From NCBI GenBank assembly GCA_963576785.1, contig OY756149.1, positions 2,046,001 to 2,110,000 of the forward strand: a stretch of 64,000 nucleotides of DNA, written 5' to 3'. Of the stretch, positions 44,677 through 55,687 are shown one piece after another (position 1 is the stretch's first letter; the number at the start of each line of letters is the position of its first letter). A program made the position numbers and the translations under genes. Origin of the DNA: Chlorophyllum brunneum. Taxonomy: Eukaryota > Basidiomycota > Agaricomycetes > Agaricales > Agaricaceae. A model generated the notes under the pieces. That model ran no database searches, was not told the DNA's origin, and saw only the letters and a list, made by a program, of their open reading frames with translations.

Positions 44677-45642
44677 CTATACGTTCTGTGTCTTCTAGGT
44701 TTGCTCGTCTAATGTCTAGTCGTGGTTTCTGAGCTGCTTTTACAGCAATGCATACAGAAAGAGTGAGAGTAAGAGAGAAGGGATGGGTATATGAGCAGGC
44801 CTGCTGTGGTTAGTTATTAAGAATCGACTTCGGGAATGCTCCGAACGCCCAGTTAGCGCTTGACCCCGGAAACCCCGATCTAACCGTGTCCCCTCGGCCA
44901 CCTCCCAGGGTCCACTCACCGTTGTGTACGGACTTTTTCATACAGCTTGTGACTTTTAGCGATTCGGAGCCCGACTCTCAAAAGTAGATGTAATCGTAAA
45001 AGGAGAATTTTGCTAGGAATCAGAAAAGACTCTGCCTGTTGTGAACTTCGGGTCACGAATAGATAAATGTTGGAATATCCGTTGTGGATATTCCTCGTGT
45101 CTCTCGGAGTTTTAACTTTATTTTGCAAAACATGTACTTGTTCTGCCTTTGTCACCGTTGTTCGAGTAACTTCAACAAAGCATTCTCTGGGGTCACCTCA
45201 TTGGTTGGGCACGTTGGCCAGGTCGACTGGATCGCGATCCTTTATTTGGGTGTCTGAAAGGGCTACGATTCGGTGTGAACGGTGAGCAACACTTATTCGA
45301 GTTCATATACCAACACTCGGCTTAGAAACCACGCAAAGCGATCGTTTGGTCACCAATTTCATGACCACGACCTCGAGGTGACTGGTTTGATATGATTACC
45401 TGTTCTTTCATGACATCTAGAGGTACACTTCCCTGCCAGCGCGACAGAGCCCCTCCTTACGCTCTTTCCAACCCTGTGGCGCCTCGTAGCCCATCCCTTA
45501 ACTCTTGAGGGTCGTTGACTATCATCGTTATAAATAGCCCGCCGGTATGTTCGTGGTAAATATTTTACCAACTAGGATATGCCTGGATGCACAAGCGCTA
45601 ATCTATTAACAACTTGCCACATACCATCTACTGATCTGATCG
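44677..45642. other. Divergent intergenic, carrier versus NACHT relic
   Basis: Promoter side of both neighbours. No gene or repeat is recognised. Confidence 0.4.
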
Positions 45643-47805
45643 ATGCCGCTCCTCCGAACGCTAAAGTCGCTCGCATCCTGCTTCAAGGACAAGAAACACG
45701 CTTCCCCGCTCTTGGGTGATGTTTATTCGTCATCTTTCTCAAGCGATGAACTCAGCAACAGTCCTACTTCGGACCGCAACTCGACCAGCAGCAGTGTGTC
45801 CAGCGGACCGACGACCCCAGGTACGTAGCCCTCTTGGATCGTCGCGATAACACTTATTGACAGCTTGTGTAAAGGTTCATCAACGACTGGAATGGTTAAT
45901 GCTCAAAATGTCGTTGTTCGCGATACGAATATGCTCAACGTCGAGCAACTTGTTCAGATCTTTGAAGATAGCCGCGCAGGTATTAACCTGATTGTTGTCA
46001 GTACTATTCTCCTCACATCCTCTTCAGTTCTCAGGTTCCTCGAGGAAAGGAGGATCCCTGATGCTGAAGTTGACTCCTCTGCTCGATCCCCCCCTCCCAA
46101 ATGCCACCCTGACACCCGCCTGGATCTTCGTGGGCGAATCATGGATTGGCTTTCCGACCCTCAACGCGACTGGAACATGCTTTGGATATTGGGTGCCATG
46201 GGTGTTGGAAAGTCTGCGGTTGCGCAAACGATTGCGGAACAATGCAAGACGGCTGGCTGTCTCGGCGCCAGCTTCTTTTTCTCAGGACTTAACGATCGCA
46301 ACGATCCGCTGCGTGTGATCCCCACCCTTGCCTATCAGTTCGCCGTTCGGCTTCCTGACTATAAACGGTTGATTACCCAACGCCCCGCCGATGATCCCAG
46401 TATTCTCGAGAAGACTCTGCGCGTCCAGTTTCGCGAGTTCATCGTCGAGCCCTTCCGGAATTTACGCGATCGCTCTATCATTCAACGGCCCCTTCTTGTT
46501 GTTCTTGATGGCCTGGACGAATGTGACGGGAAGGATGCCCAGTGTGAGTTCATTGAGCTCATCAGCGAGTATGTTCGGTTGGCAAAGGACGTCCCCATTC
46601 TGTGGATGATATGTAGCCGTCCTGAATGACACCTCAAAGCCATGTTTTCCGATGCAGACTATGGAGTTGAATGCCTACGTGAAGAAATGATGGTTGACGA
46701 TATCGAAGCAAAAAATGACGTCCTTCGTGTTCTCTGTGATGGCTTTGCCGATATTCGTAGGAGGTTTTGTGATGTCCTCAGCAAAAACTGGCCGCTAAAG
46801 GGTCATCTACGGCGTATTGCCGCAGCCTCATCTGGTCTCTTTGTCTTCGCTTCGACGGTCCTCAAGTTCGTTGGTGATCGCGATCGGGGAATCCAGAAGC
46901 TCAACTATCGCTCGTTCTCAAATTTATTGGTAACTCGCCAACACCTGGTGCCGTCAATCCTCTTCATGCACTTGATCTTCTTTATAAGCAAATACTTTCC
47001 GACATTCAAGAAGATACGCTTACGACAACCAAACGTATCCTTAGCTTGCGCGTTTATTATCCGAGTAAAGACCTCTCCGCCCAGGCTCTCGCGAACTTCC
47101 TTGGCCTCGACAAAGCCTCATTCTACGCGGCTCTTCGGGGGTTGCATTCAGTGATCTATGTCCCTACCTCGGATCTCGCTCCTATACAAGAAATCAAATT
47201 TTACCATGCGTCTTTTGGGGACTTCCTCAAGTATTCGATCCGCTCTGGACCTTTCTCTGTTGACGAGGGGAAAGTTCGCGCTGATATTGCCTCCCACTGC
47301 CTTCGATGGTATAACTACCACATCAATTCGGACTGCCAGATCAGAAGTAGGTTCCTGTGCAACGCAGATATGATTGCTGTCTGACAATGATCGATGAGCA
47401 AAACCAAAAACATGCCTCGTTGCCCGTCCGGAACTCACGTGGGAATGTGACGGAGAAGTGTCGATCAATGGACCCGCAGAAGACCTGGCTATGGATCTGC
47501 TTGAGTCCATTGGTCAGTTTTCTGCTGATACATGCTGGGATGCTTGTTGCAAAGTTGGTGACGGGAACCTGGCGCAAATCATGGACGAACTTTGTGAATT
47601 CCGTTTCTGTCATCTCGGTTTTTTTGCGGGCCCGAACTTCAAGGAGTTCATTGAATGGCTTCGTTCGCTGGTACTCATCACTTTATCTTATTACATGTAC
47701 AACGTATTCGGGCCAAGTATAGGGGGAATGCAGTGGGAACCTCCTTCGCACCGAGGTGATTTTGGACTCCGACAGGGCGCTAATGAAGCTCAGTGGGAAG
47801 TATAG
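45643..47805 (+). pseudogene. Broken NACHT-domain P-loop NTPase gene
   Basis: The N-terminus MPLLRTLKSLASCFKDKK is followed by an intron with a GTACGT donor (about 45822-45876). A second probable intron lies near 45980-46028. The NTPase core is clear: KCHPDTRLDLRGRIMDWL, Walker A GAMGVGKSAVAQ (46191-46226), ASFFFSGLNDRNDPLRVIPT and Walker B LLVVLDGLDEC (near 46491-46523). At 46627-46629 an in-frame TGA replaces the Trp expected in the usual SRPEWHLK motif. Near 46886 the frame shifts by one base (DRDRG|NPEAQLSLVLKFIG), consistent with a 1-nt deletion in a GGGG run. Downstream homology (NPLHALDLLYKQILSDIQ, FLGLDKASFYAALRGLHSVI, FYHASFGDFLKYS) continues to about 47805. Mushroom NACHT proteins are candidate NLR-like immunity or incompatibility receptors. 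Two lesions argue for a pseudogene, unless they are sequencing errors. Confidence 0.85.
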
Positions 47806-47898
47806 ATTGTTCAGCGCTAGAACCCTCGCATACGTACGCCCGCTCACTTCTTTTCCCGTACGGTTACCGATGACTATTAGGAATCACCTAACAAACTG

Positions 47899-48321
47899 AT
47901 GGCTAGCTCTGAACATACTCATTTTGTTCAAGGAGAATGTCTCGTGCGGTTTGTGTGCACGGAAGGCCCTATGCAAACTGGATATTTTCTACTGGGGAGG
48001 GGTGAATATACCTGCCTTGTTGGGACCCGTAAGTTCTCAATGGACCTTGCAAGCGATCAAGAACCACTGACCTGCAGTGACAATGCTCTAGTTTACTGTC
48101 CTAGGCATAATATGCCCCGTGCTGTCTGTCCTGACTGCCCTCGAGAAATCTTGCCTAGGACGGAGGAACTGAGGCCTAGAACACAGTGCTACTTGGCCTA
48201 CCTGCATATTTTTTACGAACGGGACATGTTAGATAGATTGCAAGGGATCCTCTGGGAAGATGGGGACGGGTCGAAGAGTCGGCTGGAACAGGTGGTGAAA
48301 AATGTGTGTTGGGTAGACTAG
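47899..48321 (+). CDS. Orphan 140-aa ORF, uncertain
   Basis: Single open frame from ATG 47899 to TAG, convergent with AKR-1. The sequence has a Cys cluster (YCPRHNMPRAVCPDCPREIL) that could bind a metal, and a helical C-terminal part (RDMLDRLQGILWED, SRLEQVVKNVCW). I do not recognise it and no introns are needed. It may be a real lineage-specific gene, a detached 3' piece of the NACHT locus, or chance. Confidence 0.35.
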   Translation: MASSEHTHFVQGECLVRFVCTEGPMQTGYFLLGRGEYTCLVGTRKFSMDLASDQEPLTCSDNALVYCPRHNMPRAVCPDCPREILPRTEELRPRTQCYLAYLHIFYERDMLDRLQGILWEDGDGSKSRLEQVVKNVCWVD

Positions 48322-48511
48322 TGTTGGATGACGGTTGTAGCCTGTGCTTGGTTCGTAATGGTTACTGTGTACACCGTTGCGCGTTTTGATTGCCATTGGC
48401 GTGCTACTCAAGCTTCAAGCTTATCTGGAGCAACGAGGCCCTGACGTCTATTTTTTCACTAGTGCGGTATTGCGTGGTTCAGCTACGCGAATCTATGGGC
48501 GATATCTCAAG

Positions 48512-49896
48512 TTACAGTGGTACTGTATCGACGAACAGAAGCCTCATCATCTGGGGTGGGTACCTATCAGTCCGCCCAATATCGGAGCCTTCCGCAAGCC
48601 TCCTGACTTTCGCAATTTCTTCATCATCAAGCCTAATGTTGACCGACGCGAGGTTTTCCCTCAGATACTATCAAGTTCCAGCTTTTGATCAACTCGACAT
48701 TATTTCGAAAAAGGCTGAGCTTGACGAACCTTGACCTTGGCAGTTCCAGGAATAGGAATGACGTCTGTGTCTTGTGCAAGGTTCCATGCGAGGGCAACTT
48801 GACCGGCGGTCGCATTGTGCCTTTTTCCGATCTCCGCCAAACTGTCAGCTACCTGCAAGATGTTTGGGAAATTCTCCTTGCTGAATCTGTACACCCAAGT
48901 TAGCACCCCCGGGATTAAATATCACAATATGTTTGGTCAAACCTTGGAATTCCTTTTCTGAAATCCCCTTCTTCGAAGTCATCTGGTGACTTGTATTTCC
49001 CTGTGAGGAGACCTCGTCCGAGGGGAGAATATGCGATCACTGCAACGCCAAGCTCCCGGCACGTTTTCAAGAGAGCGATCTTCTCGTCCTCGATATCCAG
49101 TGTGAAAGGGGAATACTCGACTTGGACTGCCGCGATTGGATGGACTGCATGAGCCCTGCGGAGAGTAGCAGACGAGATTTCAGACAATCCGAGATAACGG
49201 ACCTTGCCTTCCCTAGCATGGTGTAAGGATCAAAGTCTTACGAAAACGTTGATGACTTACTTGACAAGTTCTGCCATGGCTCCAACCGTTTTCTATCAAA
49301 GTTAGTTTCAATTCATCGGGGGTGTCATGGTCATCTCTCACCTCAATGGGAACCGTTTTGTCTGCACGCTATTAATGGTCAGATGGATTGAGGAACGAAA
49401 TCGAAATAGAGCTTACATGCATATAATACAGATCAATCTGATCGATTCCGAGTCTCTTCAGTGACTTTTCACAGGCTGATTTGACGTATTCTGGAGTTCC
49501 CTTGACAATACGCCCAGTTTCTGTTTGAATGATGCCAAACTTAGTAGCGAGGAAGATTTTATCGCGGTTTCCAGTGCGTTTGAACCTGTGCAACGAGTGA
49601 ATAACGTTTATGTCTTCGACCTGCAGCACATGACCATACCACTTTCCGACAAGGTCCTCTGAATCACCGTAAGCGTCAGCCGTGTCCCAGAATGTTGCTC
49701 CCTCTTCAAATGCAGCGTCTAAGAACTGAGCGAAAAGCGCATGAGTAAATGTCGCGCTGTTATGATGGAAAATACAAACTTTGAAGCGTTCCTCATCGCT
49801 CTTAATTTGGCTATAAAACACGGATAAGCCCATCAAACCGAGGCCCATCTCGACCACGTCGTCATTACCGATTTTTCTGGTTGGTAAGGTTGGCAT
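48512..49896 (-). CDS. Aldo-keto reductase, copy 1 of the tandem cluster, 337 aa
   Basis: Eight exons: 49896-49780, 49725-49640, 49585-49417, 49368-49342 (27 nt), 49292-49261 (32 nt), 49212-48943, 48886-48730 and 48667-48512. The catalytic tetrad is complete: Asp53 and Tyr58 in FWDTADAYG, Lys83 in IFLATKFG and His124 in [30 protein letters not shown] and [15 protein letters not shown] are the typical beta-strand and NADPH-binding segments of the AKR7/AKR13-like, Yakc-type pyridoxal/aldehyde reductases. The reaction would be NADPH-dependent carbonyl reduction in the cytosol; the natural substrate is unknown. The protein ends DTVPL, as in copy 2. Confidence 0.93.
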
Positions 49897-49977
49897 ATTG
49901 ACTAGAGCATAGGCTGGGTCAGCGAAAAAGCCAAACGAGAGAAATAGACGACTCACATTTGTGAGTTTTGTTACATC

Positions 49978-50031
49978 ATGCTTGCGAAGAGGGTGGTTAT
50001 ATATGCCAGACCCCTGGTCGTATTGCTAATC
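49978..50031 (-). promoter_or_regulatory. AKR-1 promoter: TATA box beside a CCAG/CTGG dyad
   Basis: Plus-strand reading is CATGCTTGCGAAGAGGGTGG, then TTATATATGCCAGACCCCTG and GTCGTATTGCTAATC. The TATA-like TATATAA (minus strand) lies about 100 bp upstream of the ATG, next to the dyad CCAG-N4-CTGG. The block is shared with AKR-2, the AKR relic and, diverged, AKR-3. Confidence 0.6.
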
Positions 50032-51689
50032 TACCTCTGTAAGCTTGACCGCAAGGGAGTTCCATAAATGGCTTGCCGTGGTTCACTTTTCCACTGTTGA
50101 CTTGGACTCGTCATCCGATTGCTGCTGAGATTACTTGATAAGAGCGGAATTCAGGGCAAATGACTCGGAGCATAGGTTGGCTTCCATACATTTCCACGGT
50201 CACGAATTGTGGACGGTGATTTCTATACCCCAACACACAAGCTATGTACTGGGACGCGGGTCGACCGTTTTCCTGTCACCGGTTGGTCCCTGCCTGAGTT
50301 TCATTGCCGTTGAGTCCTCGCTCGTTTAGATATACGGAACACCGGACTTAAGCGCTCGACGGATAGATACAGTGGTACTCCAAGAAAACAGGGTACTCCA
50401 ATGGAAGTTGTGGTGTACTGCATCACATATAAGTGTAGTACAGCAGAAACGAAATCCCGGAGGCTCATGACGCTCGGCTTGCGCCATTGTTGTTGGAGGT
50501 AGTTCAGCCGACGAAGTGGAACAGCAATAGCGTGTTTACAAAAGAAGATTCTGGTAGGAACGCACCAGTCATACACACAAACAAATGTGATGTGAATAAT
50601 ATTCCACGAGATTCACACAGGTATACAGTCGAGCATTAGATATTGAACGTTGAGTGACCGAACAAACCAATACACCATAGCTGCCAATCCACCATCAAGG
50701 ATGCAGGTACTGAGAAGGTGACCCGTAACTCCTACCCGCCTTCAACCCCGAACCAGAGCCGCTGGTTATGGTGGCCCCGTGCCCATCTCTATGAGAGGAT
50801 CGAGAGACTTTCTCTTACAATGAAGGAGACGGCGGTGAACAGTCTGACAGGCCCTTGGGGTTCTATAACGCAGGAGATCCATTGAATAGGATACAGGCGG
50901 GTCAAGATGAGGAGAGCGTAACAGTCACGGGAATTGAGAAGAGGGTTGGAATCATCAATCAACGTATTCTGATGATACTCCTCTACGGACCCCCCCGGAT
51001 GGGGTCGCTTAGCGGGAATGCAAGGGGATAGGGCACAGGCAGTGGCGGTAGGAAGGTGGAGTCAAAGAGGAGGTTGGGTCACGGCGAGAGGTAAGGCAGA
51101 TTGAACCCCCAAGAACTCCCGCTCAACTCAATCAGCGGCGGATTACACCTTGTAGAATCGGTGCTAGAGGGCTTCTACTTAACTAGAGATGGCGCCACCA
51201 GCATCAGCGGTCTGGGCCATCGAGAGAAAAAGGTCGGACATAGACAGGATATTGAAAGTTGGCGTCGCTCTGGGAAAGAGTTATGAGGGAAATGGCCATC
51301 ACCAGAGCCATCGACGAAATTGTCCAAGGGAAATGTGGTTGGGCTCCGCTACCTGAGCCTTCACACCAAAAAAGGCGGGAACAGGAGACGAACGAGGAAG
51401 CAGACAGACGAGCCTCCGCCAGTTTTCTAATTTCTCAAAATGAACACCGAAAAATCGGTTGCGACAATAGGACCACACCAGCTAGAACAGGATTTTGGAT
51501 GGGAAAAAACCCATTCTCGGTTGACGGAACCCTCCTCTTGGTTCGCAAGAGTCGGGGACTATGCTGCTGGTAGGGCACACACATAGCCTGTATGAGGTTT
51601 GTAGGTATACTTCTATGTGTGGACAACGATGAATAAATTGCACCAATGTTTCCTGCTGTCCGTGTTCATAGGTCCTTCGACATTTGATA

Positions 51690-51790
51690 TTTATTTGTTC
51701 ACTAGCCCGGTATCGATTGTGCGAATGTAGTATGAGCGTTATCTCAAGGTTACGGCAACACTGTATCAGCAAACAAAGTAGCTCATACTG
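51690..51790 (-). pseudogene. Relic of an AKR 3' end
   Basis: About 100 bp resemble the end of AKR-1 and its 3' flank (48450-48550), for example TTCACTAGCCCGGTAT against TTCACTAGTGCGGTAT, and ACACTGTATCAGCAAACA against GTACTGTATCGACGAACA. It lies directly beyond the 3' end of AKR-2 and probably marks a duplication boundary. Confidence 0.55.
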
Positions 51791-51904
51791 AGAAAGTTGG
51801 AGTGTCCAGAGTTGAAATCATGATAGTGTCAGATAAAACTGCCACTTGTGGTTTATTTACCAGCGCAGTGTCAAGTGGAAATAAATTTAAGTTACATGCA
51901 TTGA

Positions 51905-53281
51905 TTACAGTGGCACAGTATCACCGAACATGAGCGCCATCATCTGTGGTGGGTACCTATCAGTCTGCCCAATATCAGAGTCTTCCGCGAGCTTCCTGAC
52001 TTGCGCGACTTCTGCCTCGTCAAGTCTAATGTTAACCGAAGCGAGATTTTCTCTTAAGGCCTGGCAAGTTTAATCAGCTCCACATTATCCTGAAGAATTG
52101 AGATCGACAAACCTTGACCCTTGTAGTTCCAGGAATGGGAATGATGTCCTTTCCTTGAGCAAGGATCCATGCGAGGGCAACCTGACCAGCTGTCGCGTTG
52201 TGCCTCTTTCCGATCCCCGCCAAACTGTCAGCTACCTGCAAGATGTTTGGGAAATTCTCCTTGCTGAATCTGTACACCCAAGTTAGCACCCCCGGGATTA
52301 AATATCACAATATGTTTGGTCAAACCTTGGAATTCCTTTTCTGAAATCCCCTTCTTCGAAGTCATCTGGTGACTTGTATTTCCCTGTGAGGAGACCTCGT
52401 CCGAGGGGAGAATACGCAATCACTGCAATTCCAAGCTCCCTGCACGTTTTCAAGAGAGCGATCTTCTCGTCCTCGATATCCAGTGTGAAAGGGGAATACT
52501 CGACTTGGACTGCCGCAATTGGATGGACTGCATGAGCCCTGCGGAGAGTAGCAGACGAGATTTCAGACAATCCGAGATAACGGACCTTGCCCTCCCTAGC
52601 ATGGTGTAAGGATCAAAGTCTTACGAAAACGTTGATGACCTACTTGACAAGTTCTGCCATGGCTCCAACCGTTTTCTATCAAAGTTAGTTTCAATTGATC
52701 CGGGGGTGTTATGATCATCTCTCACCTCAATGGGGACTGTTTTGTCTGCACGCTATTAATGGTCAGATGGATTGAGGACTAACATCGAAATAGAGCTTAC
52801 ATGCATATAATACAGATCAATCTGATCGATTCCGAGTCTCTTCAGTGACTTTTCACAGGCTGATCTGACGTATTCTGGAGTTCCCTTGGCACTACTGCCG
52901 CTTGCTGTTCGAACGATGCCAAACTTAGTAGCGAGGAAGATTTTATCGCGGTTGCCAGTGCGTTTTAACCTGTACAATGAATAAATAACACTGTTTTTTT
53001 TCGACCTGGAGTACATGAGCATACCACTTTCCGATAAGGTCCTCCGAATCTCCGTAAACGTCAGCCGTGTCCCAGAAGGATTCTCCTTCTTCTAAAGCGG
53101 TGTCTAAGAACTAAGCAAAAAGCATATGAGTAAATGTCGCGCTGCTATGATAGAAGATACAAACCTTGAAGCGTTCCTCATCGCCCTCAACTTGGCCATA
53201 ATACGATGACAAGCCCATCAAACCGAGGCCTATCTCGACCACGTCGTCATTACCGATTTTTCTGGTAGGTAGGGCTGGCAT
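51905..53281 (-). CDS. Aldo-keto reductase, copy 2, 337 aa
   Basis: Same eight-exon structure as copy 1. The protein runs [20 protein letters not shown] to DTVPL. The tetrad residues are kept: [17 protein letters not shown] and LYYMHR. Exons 4-7 and their introns are almost identical to copy 1: one Val/Ile difference in exon 6, and the same intron 6 sequence. Exons 1-3 and 8 are more diverged, for example [14 protein letters not shown] in exon 1 and [20 protein letters not shown] in exon 8. This mosaic suggests gene conversion between copies 1 and 2. The gene appears functional. Confidence 0.92.
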
Positions 53282-54296
53282 ATTGACTGGGGCATATCGA
53301 GGGATTGTAAGGTCAGCTAAAAGACCAAACGGGGGGAGATAGGCTACTTACACTTGTGAGTTTTGTCGCACCATGCTTGCGAAGAGGGTGATTTTATATG
53401 CCAGACTCCTGGTCATATTGCTAATCTATCTCTGTAAGCTTGACAGCAAGGAAGTTCTATAATTGGCTTTCCGTGGATACCTCTGCTAAATTTTCCACTG
53501 TCGACTCGTCATCTGATTGCCAATGAGATTCTTGATGAAATAAGAATTCGGAGTGTGGTAGGTCGAGCGAATGAGAATTGTAGGGGATAAATTGATGCTC
53601 CCAGCTCCAGTACAATTCCACGGTAATGGCTTGCGGACGGTGGTTTCTATACCCCAACAAGCAAATTATTTACTGCGACGCAATCGACGTCACTGGTGAA
53701 GCGGAACACCGGTACCGTGTTTACGTACTAAAATGATCCGCAACATGTAGTGGAAGAGGGATTGGCCATAGTAAGTACAAAGGGACTCAGACTACAAAAC
53801 AGCGCGAGCCACCATTCGGACAGTCTTTTTGATGCCGTTCCTCCTTCCCACTCACAAAACCTATCGGTAAATCATGTTTTTAAATATCCCCCAGATAAAT
53901 TGGTTTGGCCATAATAAAAACGAGCTGGACATGCATTCGTTTTCTTGTTGGGAAAGCCCATGATAAGTTGCCATGATGGGTTTGTTGTTAAGTACCAGTC
54001 AACAAACAGGTATTTGGCGGGGTGCATCGCCATCGATTGACTCTTACCCAGGAAGATCCACTACCCAAGCTTTGTTCCAATACCGGTATGTTACGCAGGT
54101 TTTTTCATTGACGGTTCTGCTTGTTGTCACTGGCATTGAGACCTCATTTTGGTCTAGTCGGCTAGGTCAAGACGATGGTATCCTCAGGGAGAAAGGTGCA
54201 TCACAATGACTAGAAATGTTTAGAGCGAAAATCGTGATAGTCCGTGATCAGCGCAATGTCTAGTGAAAATAAATCTAAATTACATGAATACATTGG
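53282..54296. other. Spacer between AKR-2 and AKR-3
   Basis: Contains the AKR-2 promoter block and, at 53470-53690, sequence homologous to the AKR-1 upstream region. No gene is supported in the rest. Confidence 0.45.
53374..53426 (-). promoter_or_regulatory. AKR-2 promoter: TATA box beside a CCAG/CTGG dyad
   Basis: CATGCTTGCGAAGAGGGTGA, then TTTTATATGCCAGACTCCTG and GTCATATTGCTAATC. The same block lies upstream of AKR-1, about 115 bp before the ATG here. Confidence 0.6.
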
Positions 54297-55687
54297 TTAC
54301 AGTGGCGCGGTATCACTGAACATGAGTGACATCAGATGCGATGGGTACCTGTGAGCCTGCCCAATATCAGAGTCTTCCGCGAGCTTCCTGACTTTCGCAA
54401 TTTCTTTCTCATCAAGTCTAATTTTGACCGATGCGAGATTTTCTCTTAGGGCCTACCAAGTTCGATTAGCTCCACGTTCTCCCGAAAAGCACTGATATTA
54501 ACAAACCTTGACCCTTGTAGTTCCGGGAATTGGAATGATGTCCTTGCCTTGAGCAAGGATCCATGCGAGGGCAACTTGACCAGCAGTCGCTTTGTGTTTC
54601 TTTCCAATTTCGGCCAAACCGTCAGCTACCCGCAAGATGTTTGGGAAATTCTCCTTGCTGAATCTGTACACCCAGGTTAGCACCCTCGAGATCAAATATC
54701 ACAATTCCTTCGGTCGAACCTTGGAATTATCTTTCTGAAATCTCCTTCTTCGAAATCATCCGGTGATTTGTAGTTACCAGTGAGTAGGCCCCGTCCGAGG
54801 GGAGAATACGCGATCACTGTAACACCAAGCTCCCTGCATGTTTTCAAGAGGGCGATCTTCTCGTCCTCGATATCCAGTGTGAAAGGGGAATATTCGACTT
54901 GGACTGCCGCAATTGGATGGACTGCATGAGCCCTACGGAGAGTAGCAGACGAGATCTCAGACAGGCCGAGGTAACGGACTTTGCCCTCCCTAGTGCAGTG
55001 TAAGTATCGAGTATTACGAAACAAAAATGTTGATGACTTACTTGACAAGTTCTGCCATGGCTCCGACAGTTTTCTGTCACGGGTTGGTTTCTACTTGACA
55101 CAGGTATCATGATTTCACTCACCTCGATGGGTACTGTAAGGTCCGCACGCTATTGATAACGGTAGGTCAGCCAGATGGAGCGTAAACAACCTGGAATTAG
55201 ACCTACGTGCAGATAATAAAGGTCAATTTGATTGATTCCTAGCCGCTTCAGTGACTTTGCACAAGCTGACTTGACGTATTCCGGGGATCCATCAACTCCA
55301 TTGCTAGATTCTAACGAGGTAATGCCAAACTTGGTAGCAAGGAAGATTTTGTTGCGATTTCCGGTACGCTTGAACCTGTACAATGAATAAGAAACAATAT
55401 TTATCTCAAGTTGGAGTGGATTGACTTACCACTTGCCGACAAGATCTTCAGAATCATCATAGATGTCAGCTGAATCCCAAAAGGTCGCACCCTCCTCAAG
55501 CGCGGTGTCTAGAAACTGGGAGAAAAAACTATAAACAAATGTCATTTTATTTACAGTGGAGGGAACCAACTTTGAAACGTTCTTCATCGCTCTTTGGTGG
55601 GCCATAATGCGCAGATAAGCCCATTAAACCGAGACCCATCCCGACGACATTGTCATTACCGATTTTCCTGTTAGGTAGGGCTGGCAT
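54297..55687 (-). CDS. Aldo-keto reductase, copy 3, 337 aa
   Basis: Same eight exons as copies 1 and 2. The protein runs [20 protein letters not shown] to DTAPL. The catalytic segment reads [10 protein letters not shown], keeping Asp and Tyr but with Ser for the usual Thr. Lys is kept in IFLATKFG and His in LYYLHR. The region after the Lys ([20 protein letters not shown]) differs most from the other copies and lies near the substrate pocket, so a changed substrate range is possible. Exon 6 is again close to copies 1 and 2. The gene appears functional. Confidence 0.92.

Larger units (their letters stand above)
49897..51904. other. 2-kb spacer between AKR-1 and AKR-2
   Basis: Holds the AKR-1 promoter and a further upstream part (about 50090-50270) homologous to the AKR-2 upstream region at 53470-53690. 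It also holds an AKR 3'-end relic at 51690-51790. The G/A-rich part around 50800-51450 has only weak open frames. Confidence 0.5.

Noticed and set aside
46627..46629. In-frame TGA read as selenocysteine or programmed readthrough in the NACHT gene
   Set aside because: Fungi generally lack selenocysteine insertion. The codon stands where Trp is expected, and a separate frameshift follows, so simple decay is more likely.
46880..46890. Programmed ribosomal frameshift in the NACHT gene
   Set aside because: No slippery heptamer or clear downstream structure was seen. A 1-nt loss in a G run explains it.
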